From contig LR990061.1 of the NCBI GenBank assembly GCA_905147135.1, positions 1,054,001 to 1,118,000 on the forward strand: DNA of 64,000 bases, read 5' to 3'. A model generated the notes under the pieces. The model was not told the origin of the DNA. It was given only the letters and a program-made list of their open reading frames with translations, and did not search any database. Within the stretch, counting starts at the first letter, position 1, and each line of letters opens with the position of its first letter. The stretch is from Blastobasis lacticolella. Taxonomy: Eukaryota > Arthropoda > Insecta > Lepidoptera > Blastobasidae. The position numbers and the translations under genes were made by a program. Of the stretch, positions 33,411 to 44,976 are shown piece after piece.

Positions 33411-34690
33411 CGACTGATGGGAAAATTAGCTACAGGTTTTTTATTACTGTATGCATTGATTTCGCAGGCAGATTCAGCAGGCTTAATGTGTATGTTCTAC
33501 CGGCTGTACAATAGAGAATGTTCTGAGGAACTTTATGATCTGGTGCTTACAGCACAATTCCTCCATCGCACCATTCACCGCGGGCTGGGTACTCATCGCT
33601 ACTACATAAACCCTCTGTTGGTGTCCACGTAAAGGTCCGATAGAATTGTTTTCGCTGGCACAATTCGGATGTGGAATGAGCCCCTAGCTACAGTATTTCC
33701 AATGACCTATAGCATAATATCGTACAAAAGGTATACTAGAGGTCTATTCAGAGGCGGGCAAATCATTATTAGCGTCCTGGTGTTGCTGATGTTAATAGGC
33801 GGCAGTGACCCCTTTCCATAAGGTGGCATGCTTGCCTGTTTGTTTGCTGTTTTATATAACAAAAAAGTACCTGCACAAAACGTGTTATATACACGTATTC
33901 ACGTTTCACGATTTAAATAATGTAAGCACCTATAGAGCCGTCGGATCTGTGGTCGAAACGAATAACAGATGGACCCAATGAATCGCTGGCTGCCCGCTGG
34001 GTATAGACTGACTGCCCTTCCGCCCCATAAACATCACATTAATTGGTCGTCCAATAGACCGGCATCATCATAACACTTTATCAATTATTGTTCTTGTTGA
34101 AACCTTTTATGGCTGTAAAAATAGGCAAACTCCTCCCTAAATTCATTTTATATATTATGTACGTTATGTATCTACGTATATACACCTATTTACTCAATAA
34201 AATAATAAAGTTAATACCTTATTGAGATATCACTATTAATAGGTACAGTGCGTTACATTGGGTACTATACCTATACATAGGTATCGATCTTACATTAATA
34301 GTGACACCCCTCTGGGGTATAACAACTTACAATTTTCGTGAGGGCAACTTAAATTTGAATTATATGTATAGATACCTACTCTATATTAAATAATAAATAT
34401 TATATTAACACGAACCAATTCCTAATAATCAATAATTATTTTCGCCGCTGGCGACCTTCTTATCTTAAAAACTACACAGAGTGTCTCTTTATCTACGCTA
34501 CCTACCCTTAATGTCCCTCAATTCTTTGTGTTCATTGTTTACGCACCTCAACCCGCCACCCCCTGCCTTCCTAGAAAACATTCAATAGACATTGGAATTA
34601 GTTGAGTTCGGTCGCGTCGCCTTAGTGTGGTGTAAGCTGGTCTCGCACTCCGGTTCCCTCGCCGATACGTCTTACATTCTGTGGCCAAAA
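33411..34690 (+). repeat. LINE tail and linker upstream of F-box copy 3
   Basis: 33417-33632 codes for a LINE C-terminal segment (MCMFYRLYNRECSEELYDLV), followed by the shared TIRMWNE-type tail (33632-33850) and a shortened version of the linker. The last 150 bases match the upstream regions of copies 1 and 2. Confidence 0.7.
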
Positions 34691-36049
34691 ATGTCGTCTA
34701 CTACAATACACGATCTGCCCGAAGAAATGATTCTCGAAGTGTTTAAAAATTGTCATTACAACGATGTGTTCACTTGCGGCAAAGTGTGTGTCTATTGGAA
34801 GAATCTGGTGGATGAACTAGAACCGTCATTCTGGAAGGACAAGTGCTTCAGGGATTTCCCGGATGTTTATGAAGATAGTCAGCGAACATCGGGTCTGTCG
34901 TGGCAGTTGCTTTACCGTTCCTTAGATCGTTGGGAAGAAATAAATGATGCAACGCCAGAGTCATGCCATATCCCTTACAGGAACGTTGGTACAGTATGTC
35001 TTCTAAAAAATAATATAATCAGCTTTCCTATACGGCTTTCAAACCAAAACGAAGATAGAGAATTGACCAGAGACGAACGTGATAGAGCTTTTAATGCTGT
35101 CCTATATATCGACACGAAGAAACGTCACATTGTGAAAACACAAAGGTTTCACGGGAACGTACATTTTCGAAATTACAGGGAGAGTGACGATATCTTAGTT
35201 ATAGAGACAAAACACGACGAGAACATACTACGAGTATTTTCTAAAAAATATACCAATAAATTTATTGACCAAGTTATATTCGACTTTATGGAGGGCTGTT
35301 CGTGGTTCGTGGTAAATAACGACGTTTATTATCAATCTTTGGAAATATTGAAAACGAAGGAGAAACTCATAAAGCTCCATAGACTGAGAGTTATAGAGAA
35401 AGATGAAGGAGTACGCTTTGAAAATACTGTAATGGCGGAAAGTAACAAACATCCGATTTTGGCTGTAGCGCCTTTCGGCGATACTGTACACGTGTTAAGA
35501 CAACGCGCTATATTCTGGTTATATGTAGTTGCGTTGAAAGACAAAACACTAAAAAGATTATGTAGTTACTATACTCATCCCAATACTGCACATCAAATTT
35601 TTAATTACTTTTCAAAATTCGGGTTCTATCTAAGCAATGGTGACTTCAATCGGAAGGTAATGAAAATAGACTTTTACAGGCAACTTATATCATGGTCATG
35701 TTCGTTTGAGACGGTAATTCCCTATGGCCCATATACGATAACATTCATTAGCCACAGAGTTTACTCTGAACCATGGGTAGTCGAAATCAATGTCGAGCGG
35801 ACAGATAAATCTTCTGATTTTAAAAATGTTATATATAAAACCATGGTGACTTGTTACCCAGCGATAACAGAGATTGAACTCATTCATATCCTAGAAGTCG
35901 ATGACGGGCACGTCATACTCTTCAAGTATTCCGGTTACAAAGAACCACGACACACAAGATGTCAAAGGATGATGATTATTTATATCGATCATAAGGAACA
36001 TCGATCACAAGAGATCGACGAGGATAGTGATGATGAAACTGGGACATGA
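34691..36049 (+). CDS. F-box protein, intact (copy 3, 452 aa)
   Basis: ATG at 34691, matching the starts of copies 1 and 2; the longer open frame upstream has no better start. The F-box is at residues 6-50 (LPEEMILEVFKN, VCVYWKNLV). F-box proteins recruit substrates to SCF ubiquitin ligases through Skp1. The rest (about 400 residues) has no recognised domain; it alternates short hydrophobic and charged stretches, as in beta-rich folds, and ends in an acidic tail (EIDEDSDDE). One exon, unlike most host genes, which fits a retrocopy or a transposon-linked gene. Its conservation against two broken copies suggests that it is the active member. Confidence 0.75.
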   Translation: MSSTTIHDLPEEMILEVFKNCHYNDVFTCGKVCVYWKNLVDELEPSFWKDKCFRDFPDVYEDSQRTSGLSWQLLYRSLDRWEEINDATPESCHIPYRNVGTVCLLKNNIISFPIRLSNQNEDRELTRDERDRAFNAVLYIDTKKRHIVKTQRFHGNVHFRNYRESDDILVIETKHDENILRVFSKKYTNKFIDQVIFDFMEGCSWFVVNNDVYYQSLEILKTKEKLIKLHRLRVIEKDEGVRFENTVMAESNKHPILAVAPFGDTVHVLRQRAIFWLYVVALKDKTLKRLCSYYTHPNTAHQIFNYFSKFGFYLSNGDFNRKVMKIDFYRQLISWSCSFETVIPYGPYTITFISHRVYSEPWVVEINVERTDKSSDFKNVIYKTMVTCYPAITEIELIHILEVDDGHVILFKYSGYKEPRHTRCQRMMIIYIDHKEHRSQEIDEDSDDETGT

Positions 36050-36483
36050 AAAAAATCATATGTTTGAGACACATTATTGATTTTATATTTATTATACATT
36101 ATTAGTTCGAGATAATTACCTACTTTATGTTAATGATTGAATAATGGACACGTACCTGTACGTGTAATAATTATTTTAAAATAAGTATTATAGCTCAACT
36201 TTAATTTATCTGTAAGTACTGAACGTACACAGTGGGTGCTCTGTTAATTTGCAAACCTTTAATGTATGAGTGAGTAGAGTCTATAACAACATTGATACCG
36301 AACATATTATAATGTCATAAGTTAACTTAGTTTTTACTGTTGTTAGATTGACTAGTAGTGGATTGAATCGTTAAAAATTTGACTGTTACTAAATCGTTTA
36401 TTGATTGTTATTATTCATTGTCATTTACATAATGTTTAATAAATAAGTAATTGTTATTGCAAAATTAAAACGCGTGTTGAGCA
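36050..36483. other. F-box copy 3 3' flank
   Basis: AT-rich flank shared with copies 1 and 2. No gene. Confidence 0.4.
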
Positions 36484-36776
36484 GTGCCGCGGGCCGCCCC
36501 TGCAATAAATGCGAAACGTCGCAAATATGATTGTCTATCTATTACGTATTTGCGCCATTTGAAGTGGAAACCCTTGAGCCATTGGGACCATGTGCACATT
36601 CATTATATCTGGAACTAGTCAAGCGCCTGGTCCACATTGGTAATGACCAGAAGGCTGGCCTCTACTTGGGTCAGTGTATAAGCCTCGCTATCCAGCTTGG
36701 CAACGCGGCCAGCCTTCTGGGCAGTTTTCCGCAATCTAGGGACCGAGGGCAAATATTTTGCATTAATATTGTTTAG
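36484..36776 (+). pseudogene. C-terminal tail of RLE retrotransposon, array copy 3
   Basis: Codes for FAPFEVETLEPLGPCAHSLY and on to AGLYLGQCISLAIQLGNAAS, the same tail as at 20.6 kb, in the same position after the F-box gene. The upstream part (endonuclease motifs) is mostly missing. Confidence 0.75.
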
Positions 36777-38380
36777 GTTAAGTAACGTTTTTTTTTGTTT
36801 ATTACTAATTATTATTTTATTCTTAATTATTCTGTAGTTTGGAAAATATTTGAATAAGTACAGATTTTTTGTTTAATTTTTAAAGCATTAGCATTATGTT
36901 AAAAATGACTATGAAATGATTTAATTAGTACTAGCCATTATTATTTGTATAATTATAATATTTGTATGCCCACAATTGAGTTAACACATAGATACTAACA
37001 AACATTATAATATATTAATGAACTGTATGCCTACCTGTGTCACAAATAGAAGCCTTTGACTTTGACTTTGACTCAAATATAAATGAAATGTCTGTCAGTC
37101 AATTATTATTATTTTATTATCATCGTCTGCGCGTAAAGTAAGCTATACCTACGTCGTACGAGCATTGGTCCTCGTCAACTGCAAAGGACACCTATGCAGT
37201 TTTGCCTGATGACTATTTAGTCATTTAATGTAAATAAAGTAGTAAATTTTGCATGATGACTGTTAAGTTTAGCTTATCTCGTTGTTTTACAGTTTTTGAT
37301 GTTTCTATGAACAGGCACGGATCGAGCTCCTAAAATAGGTTGTGAGCAAGACAACCTGAAAACCTGCGAAGTGCGAATATGATATCGCAGCAGTTTGTTT
37401 GTAGGTCTTTTTTGAATATTGGCTTTAAAAAGGGGTAATAATTAGAAAACCAATCAGGCCGACTTCGTCCACTCTCCCAACTCGTGCACTGCCTAGCTGG
37501 CTAGTCCATTTTAGGCTACTTATAGCCTACCATGATGATTATTAAACTTATCTGAACATGTGGCCTAAACTGCAACTAAGTGTGGCCATTTTTAAATAGC
37601 ATTTTGTTGTCAACAACAGCGATGCTTTTAACGGATCAATGGCACCATACAGGTTTTTTTACCTTAACTTACATTTCTTATTATTGTTAGCTTATGGACC
37701 TCAGTTAGGGTTATGGGCAGGCCCATTGTGCCCACAACGCTGGATACGCGCTTGTCTATGAAACAATTTCTATAAACTAATTCCGCCTAAAAAAAGTGTC
37801 GCCTGACCTGACTGTTTGTTTGCCGTGTAACAAACATTTTACATAACATAAAAAATACCCTACTTAAAACTAACAAACCATGTCTTAATTTCGAGACAGT
37901 GGCTTGAAATAAGGTATTCACGTAGGCGATTTAAATAATGTAAGCACTCATTGTGCCGTCTGATCTGTGGTCGAAACGAATCACAGTATGGGTCCCACTT
38001 AACTCAAAAAGATTTTACGACGAATTCGACAGAGTGAAGAGAACTAGCGACAAATAGGTCTAAGTACAAAAATGGGACAGAGGCCTTTGTCTTGCAGTGG
38101 GACACCGACGCCTCCTAAAAAAAGTAGGTACCTGCCTATTTACATATTTTGTACCTGTGCAAATAGGCTATTATACTGCAGGTACCGGGCTAGAACAACG
38201 GAGATGACCCATTGCTTCCTTGGAAAAGTTTATTATTTCTTTCTTTGTTATTAAATATAATAAAACAAAGGCAAAGGCCTCCCCCGGAGATCTCCTTTTT
38301 GGAGCCGGCCGGTCCTGTGCTTTCCGCATCCAGCTGGTACCTGCGATCTTTACCAGGTCGTAGGTCCACTGCAAGATAAA
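36777..38380 (+). repeat. array linker after F-box copy 3, with RTE-like fragment
   Basis: Shares blocks with 21.0-21.6 kb (CTACGTCGTACGAGCATTGG at 37.15 kb; the 37.44-37.76 kb block). At 38265-38374 the minus strand codes for QWTYDLVKIAGTSWMRKAQD, the 3' end of an RTE-like LINE also seen at 55.4 kb. Confidence 0.6.
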
Positions 38381-39434
38381 GGCTTGTGTCCCATTTTCCT
38401 ACTTAGACCTATTTGTTGCTTGTTCTCTTCACTCTTTTATTATATTATTAACTTGCTGTTGTGGACTACCTTATTTTGATGGCGCTTACTAAGCTACAAA
38501 CACAGGTGGGACGATGTAAAGAGAATATCTACCTATATAAATGATAGTTGAATGGAGCGTAAATATCTCCGCAAACCATGGACTACCTCATTTAATGCTC
38601 GGTGTGTCCTAAAACTTGTACAATGGATGACTCGTTCGAGGTGAATCCAAATGCTGTAAGCGTTGCAGAATACTGAGTTAACGAAGTGCAAGTCGAGTTT
38701 AGTTCATCGGCTCGATACGAAGAATAAAAATATTTAATCTTAGTTAAAGTAAAATTTTATTAAGTGGTTATACTGTAAAAAATAATATTAGTCATTTTGA
38801 CTGGAATCTGTTTTTAACCAAGAGCGTCAGTCAAAACGACTTTCCAGACAACATTTATAGTTAAAATTACTTTTAGCCAGTGAATTTTTGACAAAATTAC
38901 TTTTGAGTACCCCGTTAAGTCAAACCTACTTTTGTCTGCTTTTTTTTTCATTTAAAATTACTTTTGACTGATTATGATTTTCGATATACCAATTTGAATT
39001 TGCTTGCCAATGTGTTCCCTGAACAGTACAATACTCCTTTAAGGCCAGAGTATTTGTTTTTAGACAAGCATATTCCATCCTCCGCCGCGTCGTGCTTGAT
39101 TTAGAATACCATAAGGCAGGAGAGATGGCTGTCAAATGCTGTATGATTGTATTAAAAAAGATATTGACAGAATTCGAAATAAGTTTCCTTCTTCTTATTT
39201 AGAAGTCACACCAAAAATTTAATCACCTTTAAAAAAAAGAAGATGAAGCATATTTTTATTTCAGACAACGTACACTAAATACTGTCTTAAATACAAAATC
39301 TGACTCAATTGTGAACTGCTAATTACATATTACTAGCGTATCAAACAAATCAACCATACAAATACAATAAAAATGACAAACACTTTAAACTAATGGAAAT
39401 ACTACATCTAACAAACACCTATCTGCTTAACACT
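38381..39434 (-). repeat. right arm of inverted repeat
   Basis: Reverse-complementary to parts of 31.3-31.93 and 33.23-33.37 kb. It lacks the MITE and SINE, so it shows the pre-insertion state. With the left arm it brackets F-box unit 3. Confidence 0.6.
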
Positions 39435-39600
39435 AGTTAAGTAAGTAAGTAAGTAAAAACTCTTTATTGCACACATATTATAAGACAATATACAGAAATC
39501 AGCATAATATACATGCGCCCAAAGGCGGTCTTATCGCTTTAAGCGATCTCTCCCAGACAACCTTTGGGAAGAGGTAATGTTTACAGGAAAGTTATCGATC
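39435..39600 (-). mobile_element. LINE 3' end, minus strand
   Basis: Starts with GTAAG repeats and AAAACTCTTTATTGCAC (a reversed poly-A region), then GCCCAAAGGCGGTCTTATCGC and CCAGACAACCTTTGGGAAG, a 3' UTR common in Lepidoptera. Short 5'-truncated copy. Confidence 0.6.
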
Positions 39601-40543
39601 TCGAAACTCGAAAGCTATAGTGACTTAGTTAAAAATTGACACTGATGTATGTATACATCTATAAATGTATATGTATAACGAATTTAATTTTTGAATAAAT
39701 TATTTATTATTTAGATATAAGTGTGAAACAATTTGCGAATAAAAATGATAATGTATAGCTTTTTACGATTAGAATTAAAGTTGTGAACATATGGAGCCCA
39801 TTATACTTCGTATAAGGGGCGGTATTCAAAGAACATCAACAGAGTAGGTAAAAAAAACATAAACTCGATATACCCGTTAATAAAATAATTAACCTTTCAA
39901 CTAATGTCTACTGAGAATTTTGGAGCGATATCAATCATTGATTGATGTACGTGTTCTCAATTAAACAAATAATTCTAGACCTTTCGGTAATGAGATTGCG
40001 ATAGTTCATTTCATTTCCAAGAAGTAATAAAGATAACGAGAATTGTTTACTTCAAATATCGTTGGTGCCTACAAATTTGGATCACCAGTGCGCCTACGTT
40101 ACTATCAGTCAACATTGACCTATGAACTAGGTTTTACCCAGAAAGTGTCAATAACATTTCCAAGGTTTCAAGGATAGGTACTACTTTATGGCCTAACATG
40201 GACTTCTTTCGCCCAATTAAATAGATTTATGGTCACTACAGGAAAACCAAAATCAATTACTCATACAATAGCGCTTTCAAACCCAGTCTTAAGTCATAAC
40301 GACGTATTGTGGGTGAGTCATTTTGTACCAGCAGTGCGGGATTAACTATAATGAACTATAAACTCTGTATTTGCTAGCTACTAATCTGCTACTTGGTTTG
40401 TTATTATTTGTACTAATCTGCTACTTGGTTTGTAAAAATTGTTATTATTTTGATGAAATAACTTTTATCTAAGGTATAAAACACTTATAATAATAATTTT
40501 GATACTAAGAGACTAGTCTTAAAAATAAATTACAATATCAACA
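39601..40543. other. AT-rich stretch
   Basis: No gene or repeat recognised, apart from a short duplication of CTAATCTGCTACTTGGTTTG (40381-40430). Confidence 0.4.
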
Positions 40544-41425
40544 CTACGTCTTCTTAGCAACTAATTTAACATATTCTAAAATCGTTAGATAACAAAATGC
40601 ATAGTACATAGGTATAGATAAGCAGTTTTTTCTCTGCTTGCGGAGATCCCTTACTACAGTTTCTAGGTCAACCGTCGCGCTCTCATCATATTTTGATATG
40701 CTGATGTCTAGAGCGCAAAAGACCCCCGTGCGATTTGTTGCAGCAGAACAGTGGACCACCATAGGAGGGAAGTTAGAGCTCCTGCCGTCCAACTCCGCAT
40801 ATGCTTGAGCCTTTCTGGCTTTGAGGACAAAGTTGAAAAAGTCTGATTGGCTCTGAGGCATGCTTTTATGAGACCAGTCAGTGTAGGCAAAGTGTGTAAG
40901 GTCCAATGAGTCTCCACTGTCGTCTGTCACCCGCAGCTTGGTCACTATATGGTCACGAAAGGTCTTTATTTTCCTTGTTTCAATAGTAAAGTCGCCAAAG
41001 AACACTGTCCTTCTTTTCTTCGGGCTCCAATACTGGTAACAAGCTTCCCGTCCTTTATCCTGTGTCTTTGTCAGCATAACAATGACTCTGGATTGATAAG
41101 CAAACACCATTTTCCAAAAATCTTCAGCTGACTTAAGCGGGCCCTGACAGCACAAGTACTTGTCCAGGGTTTTGTATCCGTTGACATGATTGGCATTAAT
41201 ATAATTGTTTTCTCCATTTTCTGTTGGTAGGATCACCCTGTTGTAATCAAAACAAGGTAAGAACCAGTATCTATTTTTCATAATATTTTCTGCCTGCATC
41301 GATATCTTGCAGCTGTAATTAACCCGATCGTTTAATAATCTCCGATGCTGTTGTTCGAGGGTCTTGATTATACTTTCTTCATCGTAACTAGCTCCAGACT
41401 GTTGTCTTGTGCTAATTCCGCCCAT
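40544..41425 (-). CDS. bracovirus-type protein tyrosine phosphatase, probably catalytically impaired (293 aa)
   Basis: One intact exon from ATG (41425), full length for the family (about 300 residues). PTP landmarks: KNRY (residues 50-53), YINANHVNGY, CCQGPL, FWKMV, ACYQYW and the P-loop HCSAATNRTG (225-234; catalytic Cys226 and Arg232 kept). Changes: the loop that normally reads WPD is DWSHKSMP (183-190), so the general-acid Asp is lost; the P-loop glycine after CSA is Ala; and the Q-loop glutamines are replaced (LSIPMYY). It may be a pseudophosphatase that binds phosphotyrosine. Several bracovirus PTPs are predicted inactive, while active ones act on haemocyte adhesion and phagocytosis. It starts MGGIST, a possible myristoylation site. 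A TATAAATA box lies at 41749-41756 (minus); a hAT MITE sits in the 5' UTR. Confidence 0.85.
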   Translation of the reverse strand: MGGISTRQQSGASYDEESIIKTLEQQHRRLLNDRVNYSCKISMQAENIMKNRYWFLPCFDYNRVILPTENGENNYINANHVNGYKTLDKYLCCQGPLKSAEDFWKMVFAYQSRVIVMLTKTQDKGREACYQYWSPKKRRTVFFGDFTIETRKIKTFRDHIVTKLRVTDDSGDSLDLTHFAYTDWSHKSMPQSQSDFFNFVLKARKAQAYAELDGRSSNFPPMVVHCSAATNRTGVFCALDISISKYDESATVDLETVVRDLRKQRKNCLSIPMYYAFCYLTILEYVKLVAKKT

Positions 41426-41457
41426 TTTTGAGAATTCACTTTCGTAGGATAAAAGTC

Positions 41458-41684
41458 CAGTGGCGTAGCATAGGGGGGGCGGAAGGTGCGGTCCGCACCG
41501 GGCGGCACTTTGCCGGGGGCGGCGCTGCGGAGGTGGTAGTTAGAAAAAAAAATTAAAATATAAAAAAAAGTTAATTTATTTCAGTGTTTTATTCGTCATT
41601 TTTTGTTGTTGTTACCTAGCAAAAATAAGAGGGCGGCAAATTTGGAATCCGCACCGAGTGCTAGTGACCTATGCTACACCACTG
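41458..41684. mobile_element. hAT-type MITE in the PTP 5' leader
   Basis: Terminal inverted repeats CAGTGGYGTAGCATAGG, 227 bases, flanked by the 8-bp duplication TAAAAGTC (41450-41457 and 41685-41692). A GC-rich interior (CCGCACCGGGCGGCACTTTG) is typical of this widespread insect MITE. It lies between the TATA box and the ATG of the PTP gene. Confidence 0.9.
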
Positions 41685-42536
41685 TAAAAGTCCTTGTTTT
41701 AACCAGAGATCAGTGTCAACTGAAAATTTTTGTACTCAGAGTGGCATATTTATAGTCCTGTTTCAGCATTAATATTAACTTTTTCCTCCCAGTATCGATA
41801 ATCTAACCAATATGACGCACGATGTTCCAGTCTTTTGAATTTAATACTTATTTCATCATCATTAAAAATTAATTTTAACAATCGAAATTCCCCTGTGGTT
41901 AATTAACAAGCCTATCAGCGAGTATAATGTTATCATGAACTTTTTTTCTTTGAATGTTCCTAACAATGGTATTGTTAAATTTAGGTATAATTAAAAATCC
42001 TGTATATGGACTTTAAATAACTAAAGCGTCGATATGACGCATCACGTTTCAGTACATGAAATTAAATATTTTTTTTGTTATTTTACCCTATTAATTTTCA
42101 AGTAATACTTCCTATACAGTAAGTGAATCGCCATAATGGAGTAAACTTTAAGTAATCAAAAGATCAATATAATAAGAATTGCATCATGAATTATACCATA
42201 ACTTTGTTCCCGGCTGTACAAACAACATTAATATTTATCTATTAGTTTTATTAATTGATAATTTGACTCAATTAAAATTTATTTGAATGCATAGAAAAAT
42301 TCTTTTTCAAGTTTTTCATGATTTGTAAACAATATGAAGTAATTAGATTAGCAACGAACTATATGGAGGACACGTGAATTCCGAGCGCGACGACATTTAA
42401 CCTACGGGAAAACCGGCGATGGAAGTTATTTTTGTTTATAGATTTCTTTATATCAGCTGGCTATATAAGAGTCTTCCAGTAGGATGTAGTATCATTGAAA
42501 TTCGAGACGTCAAGAAGTAACCAAGCTCTCTAAAAA
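41685..42536. promoter_or_regulatory. divergent promoter region between PTP and ankyrin genes
   Basis: Holds TATA-type boxes for both genes: TATAAATA on the minus strand (41749-41756) and TATATAAG on the plus strand (42462-42469), the latter about 70 bases from the ankyrin ATG. The rest is AT-rich. Confidence 0.5.
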
Positions 42537-43043
42537 ATGTCTTCGCGCAAACTTAACAACATTTTTGGCCAAGTAAAGTCTGAAAGAAATAATACTATGT
42601 TCCATTTGATTGCTGAAGCAGACCTTGATAATATTTTGGATCGCATTTGGAACGCGACCCGTCGAAACGAACTGGAGCCAATACTGAAAATAAAGAATGA
42701 CGACGGGGACACGTGTCTACATAGTTCCGTTAAGAACCTAAGAGAATCTCGAGCTGAAAGAATAATTGCTCAACTACTCGACATGGGAGCGGATTTGGAC
42801 GCGCAAGATGGCACAGGAGACACTGTTTTGCACATAGCAGTAAAACGAGAGGACTACGTGCTCATTGACTGGCTGGTTTTAATGCGTGCTGATATGAATA
42901 TAAAAAACAACAGTGGACTAACGGCGTATGAAGTGGCAGAACAAAACAATAATTACAAAATGATGAAAATGTTTTCGAGTGAAAAAGAAAAACAAAATGC
43001 TGAGTGTTTAGTGAACAAGCTTAGGTCCATCAGCTTATTGTAA
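42537..43043 (+). CDS. vankyrin-type ankyrin-repeat protein (168 aa)
   Basis: Single exon, ATG at 42537. After an N-terminal region (FHLIAEADLDNILDRIW) come about four ankyrin units; the best are DGDTCLHSSVKNL, DLDAQDGTGDTVLHIAVKRE and DMNIKNNSGLTAYEVAEQNN. No signal peptide, no N-terminal phosphorylation box and no PEST tail. The length fits bracovirus vankyrins, which act as constitutive IkB mimics on Rel/Dorsal/Relish factors in infected caterpillar cells. The TATA box at 42462-42469 suggests it can still be transcribed. Full length and undamaged. Confidence 0.85.
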   Translation: MSSRKLNNIFGQVKSERNNTMFHLIAEADLDNILDRIWNATRRNELEPILKIKNDDGDTCLHSSVKNLRESRAERIIAQLLDMGADLDAQDGTGDTVLHIAVKREDYVLIDWLVLMRADMNIKNNSGLTAYEVAEQNNNYKMMKMFSSEKEKQNAECLVNKLRSISLL

Positions 43044-44976
43044 TTTTTAGGGTGTTTAAACATAATTTTGAAGCTATTAATTATATCGTATTGACTAGTA
43101 TTAGGTAATAAGTTTTATGGATAATTTGATTTTATGAGCCGCAGGTTTGAAGTGTTTTATTAAATGGGTGAATTTTAAGTCAAGGTAATTTTATTACAAT
43201 TTTATTTGGTCTATACCTATTCAATTTAAATAATCTTTCAATTGTTTCCGTCCACATGAGTCAAATGTTTCAAATTAGGTTCCTCAAAACACTTTGTTAT
43301 TCAAAACAAGAGTGCATGGATGCAACTTTTACACCTAAAGCTGTCAGTTGAACAAAAATGACTCTTATTTCGTAGTCTAGAGAGAAGAGATTATTTTTTT
43401 ACAGCAATGCAATTAATCTTCAGGGCAAACGTGACTTTTACGTCACTCCAGTGAAACCATGAATCATTACTTGATATTTTCAGTTCAAAATACAAAAGCA
43501 TTTTTGTAGAATTTTATCAGGAAAGTTTCAGTGAAGTACCTAAGCTTCACCTGAATTTCCTAATTTTCATTACATGTTAAACATGTGCTATTTTTTTACG
43601 TCTAGTAATAAAATCTTATCAGGGGGTCGTTACTTCAAAGCTCTTAAAATTTTACAACTTTCCAAGTAAATTAATGAGTAAATTTATAGTTAGGTGTGTT
43701 TATAGTTAGGTGTGTTTATAGTTAGGTGTGTTTTCCAGAAAATAGGCCTTGACTGATGTCATGTCAAGAATTAGGTGAACACTGGGCCCTTAGTTACGAA
43801 ATGTCGTTAACATCGCAAAGACTGATCGCTGTGATTCATAGAACTGTAGGCAAAATAACTTAAAGCATGTCGCACTCTTATAGAGAAGAAGTTACAAGAT
43901 ATTTATAATTATAACGCTTATGATTATTTAGACGCTGTAAAACATCATGAATGCAAAAATATACAAATTCACGTAAAAAGTGTAACCTAATGTAATTGAG
44001 GTTTTTGCGTCATCAATAATGTAATCGATTGAAAATACGTCATTAAACACTCTTTCTAATGGTCAATGCTCCGATGAACGACCCAATTATATATAATTAT
44101 TTTGATATTATTTTATAGCCGTCAATCATTAACTATTTAATGGGACTTCATATATACATTATTTGCGTCATCAGAACAATAACCTAATTAACCCACCTAA
44201 TTAGACCGATACTCTAATTGGGTTTTGGAAAAAATATACTAATAATGATTGTTATTTTCTGTTAGGTTTTCCCAAATGATTTTAATCAACCACAATAGCT
44301 GGACGATTGTTTTATTCGTCGTGTTGACATCTGACACTGTATTAACCAATTAAAAGCTACAGGAATCGTCTCATTGCCACATACCCTCAAAAAAATGCGA
44401 CAAAAATTTAGGTCCTTTTGCCGCTCTGATCTCTATGTATTATCCTACCAATTAGTCAAAGCATATCTTAATAACAATTAGCCCATCAGGCTCTAATGTA
44501 AGTTTTGTCTTTTCCATTTTTTATAGCTCATTTGACTGATTATAAAGTTTATAATGTATGATTGAGTTCAAAGTAATTGTGAAATATGAATGAGCCGCTT
44601 TTCTTATGAACTATGAGTCAATATTGTAATTAAGAGTAATATTATCATTGCCATTAGAATGTAGGTATAATTTAATTAAAGTTTACATAATCTTAACTCA
44701 AGTCTGTTTCTTAGAAATTCGTATCTACTGCGAAAAGTGTCTTTATAAACAAACAAATTTTATGGTTATGTCATTGATAATGTGGACTTGGGGCTTACAA
44801 TAGATATAAAGAATGAGTTATCACTTAATTCCATGAAATAGACTTATCAGCAGAGGTTCGTGACCCGGGAGTGTCATCCCTTGACTCGTCATTTAATATA
44901 AGCGCCAGTTGATAGATACTTGTATAGTCTTCTTCGGGACCTCATTACGTACAGTCGCATTGTCAAAAAATTAAAA
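43044..44976. other. AT-rich intergenic region with PTP 3' flank relic
   Basis: Includes three direct copies of a 17-base TATAGTTAGGTGTGTTT-type unit (about 43685-43735). At 44610-44690 it matches the 3' flanks of the two PTP copies downstream (ATGAGTCAATATTGT, CATTAGAATGTA), so a further PTP copy may once have stood here. No coding relic is visible. Confidence 0.45.
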
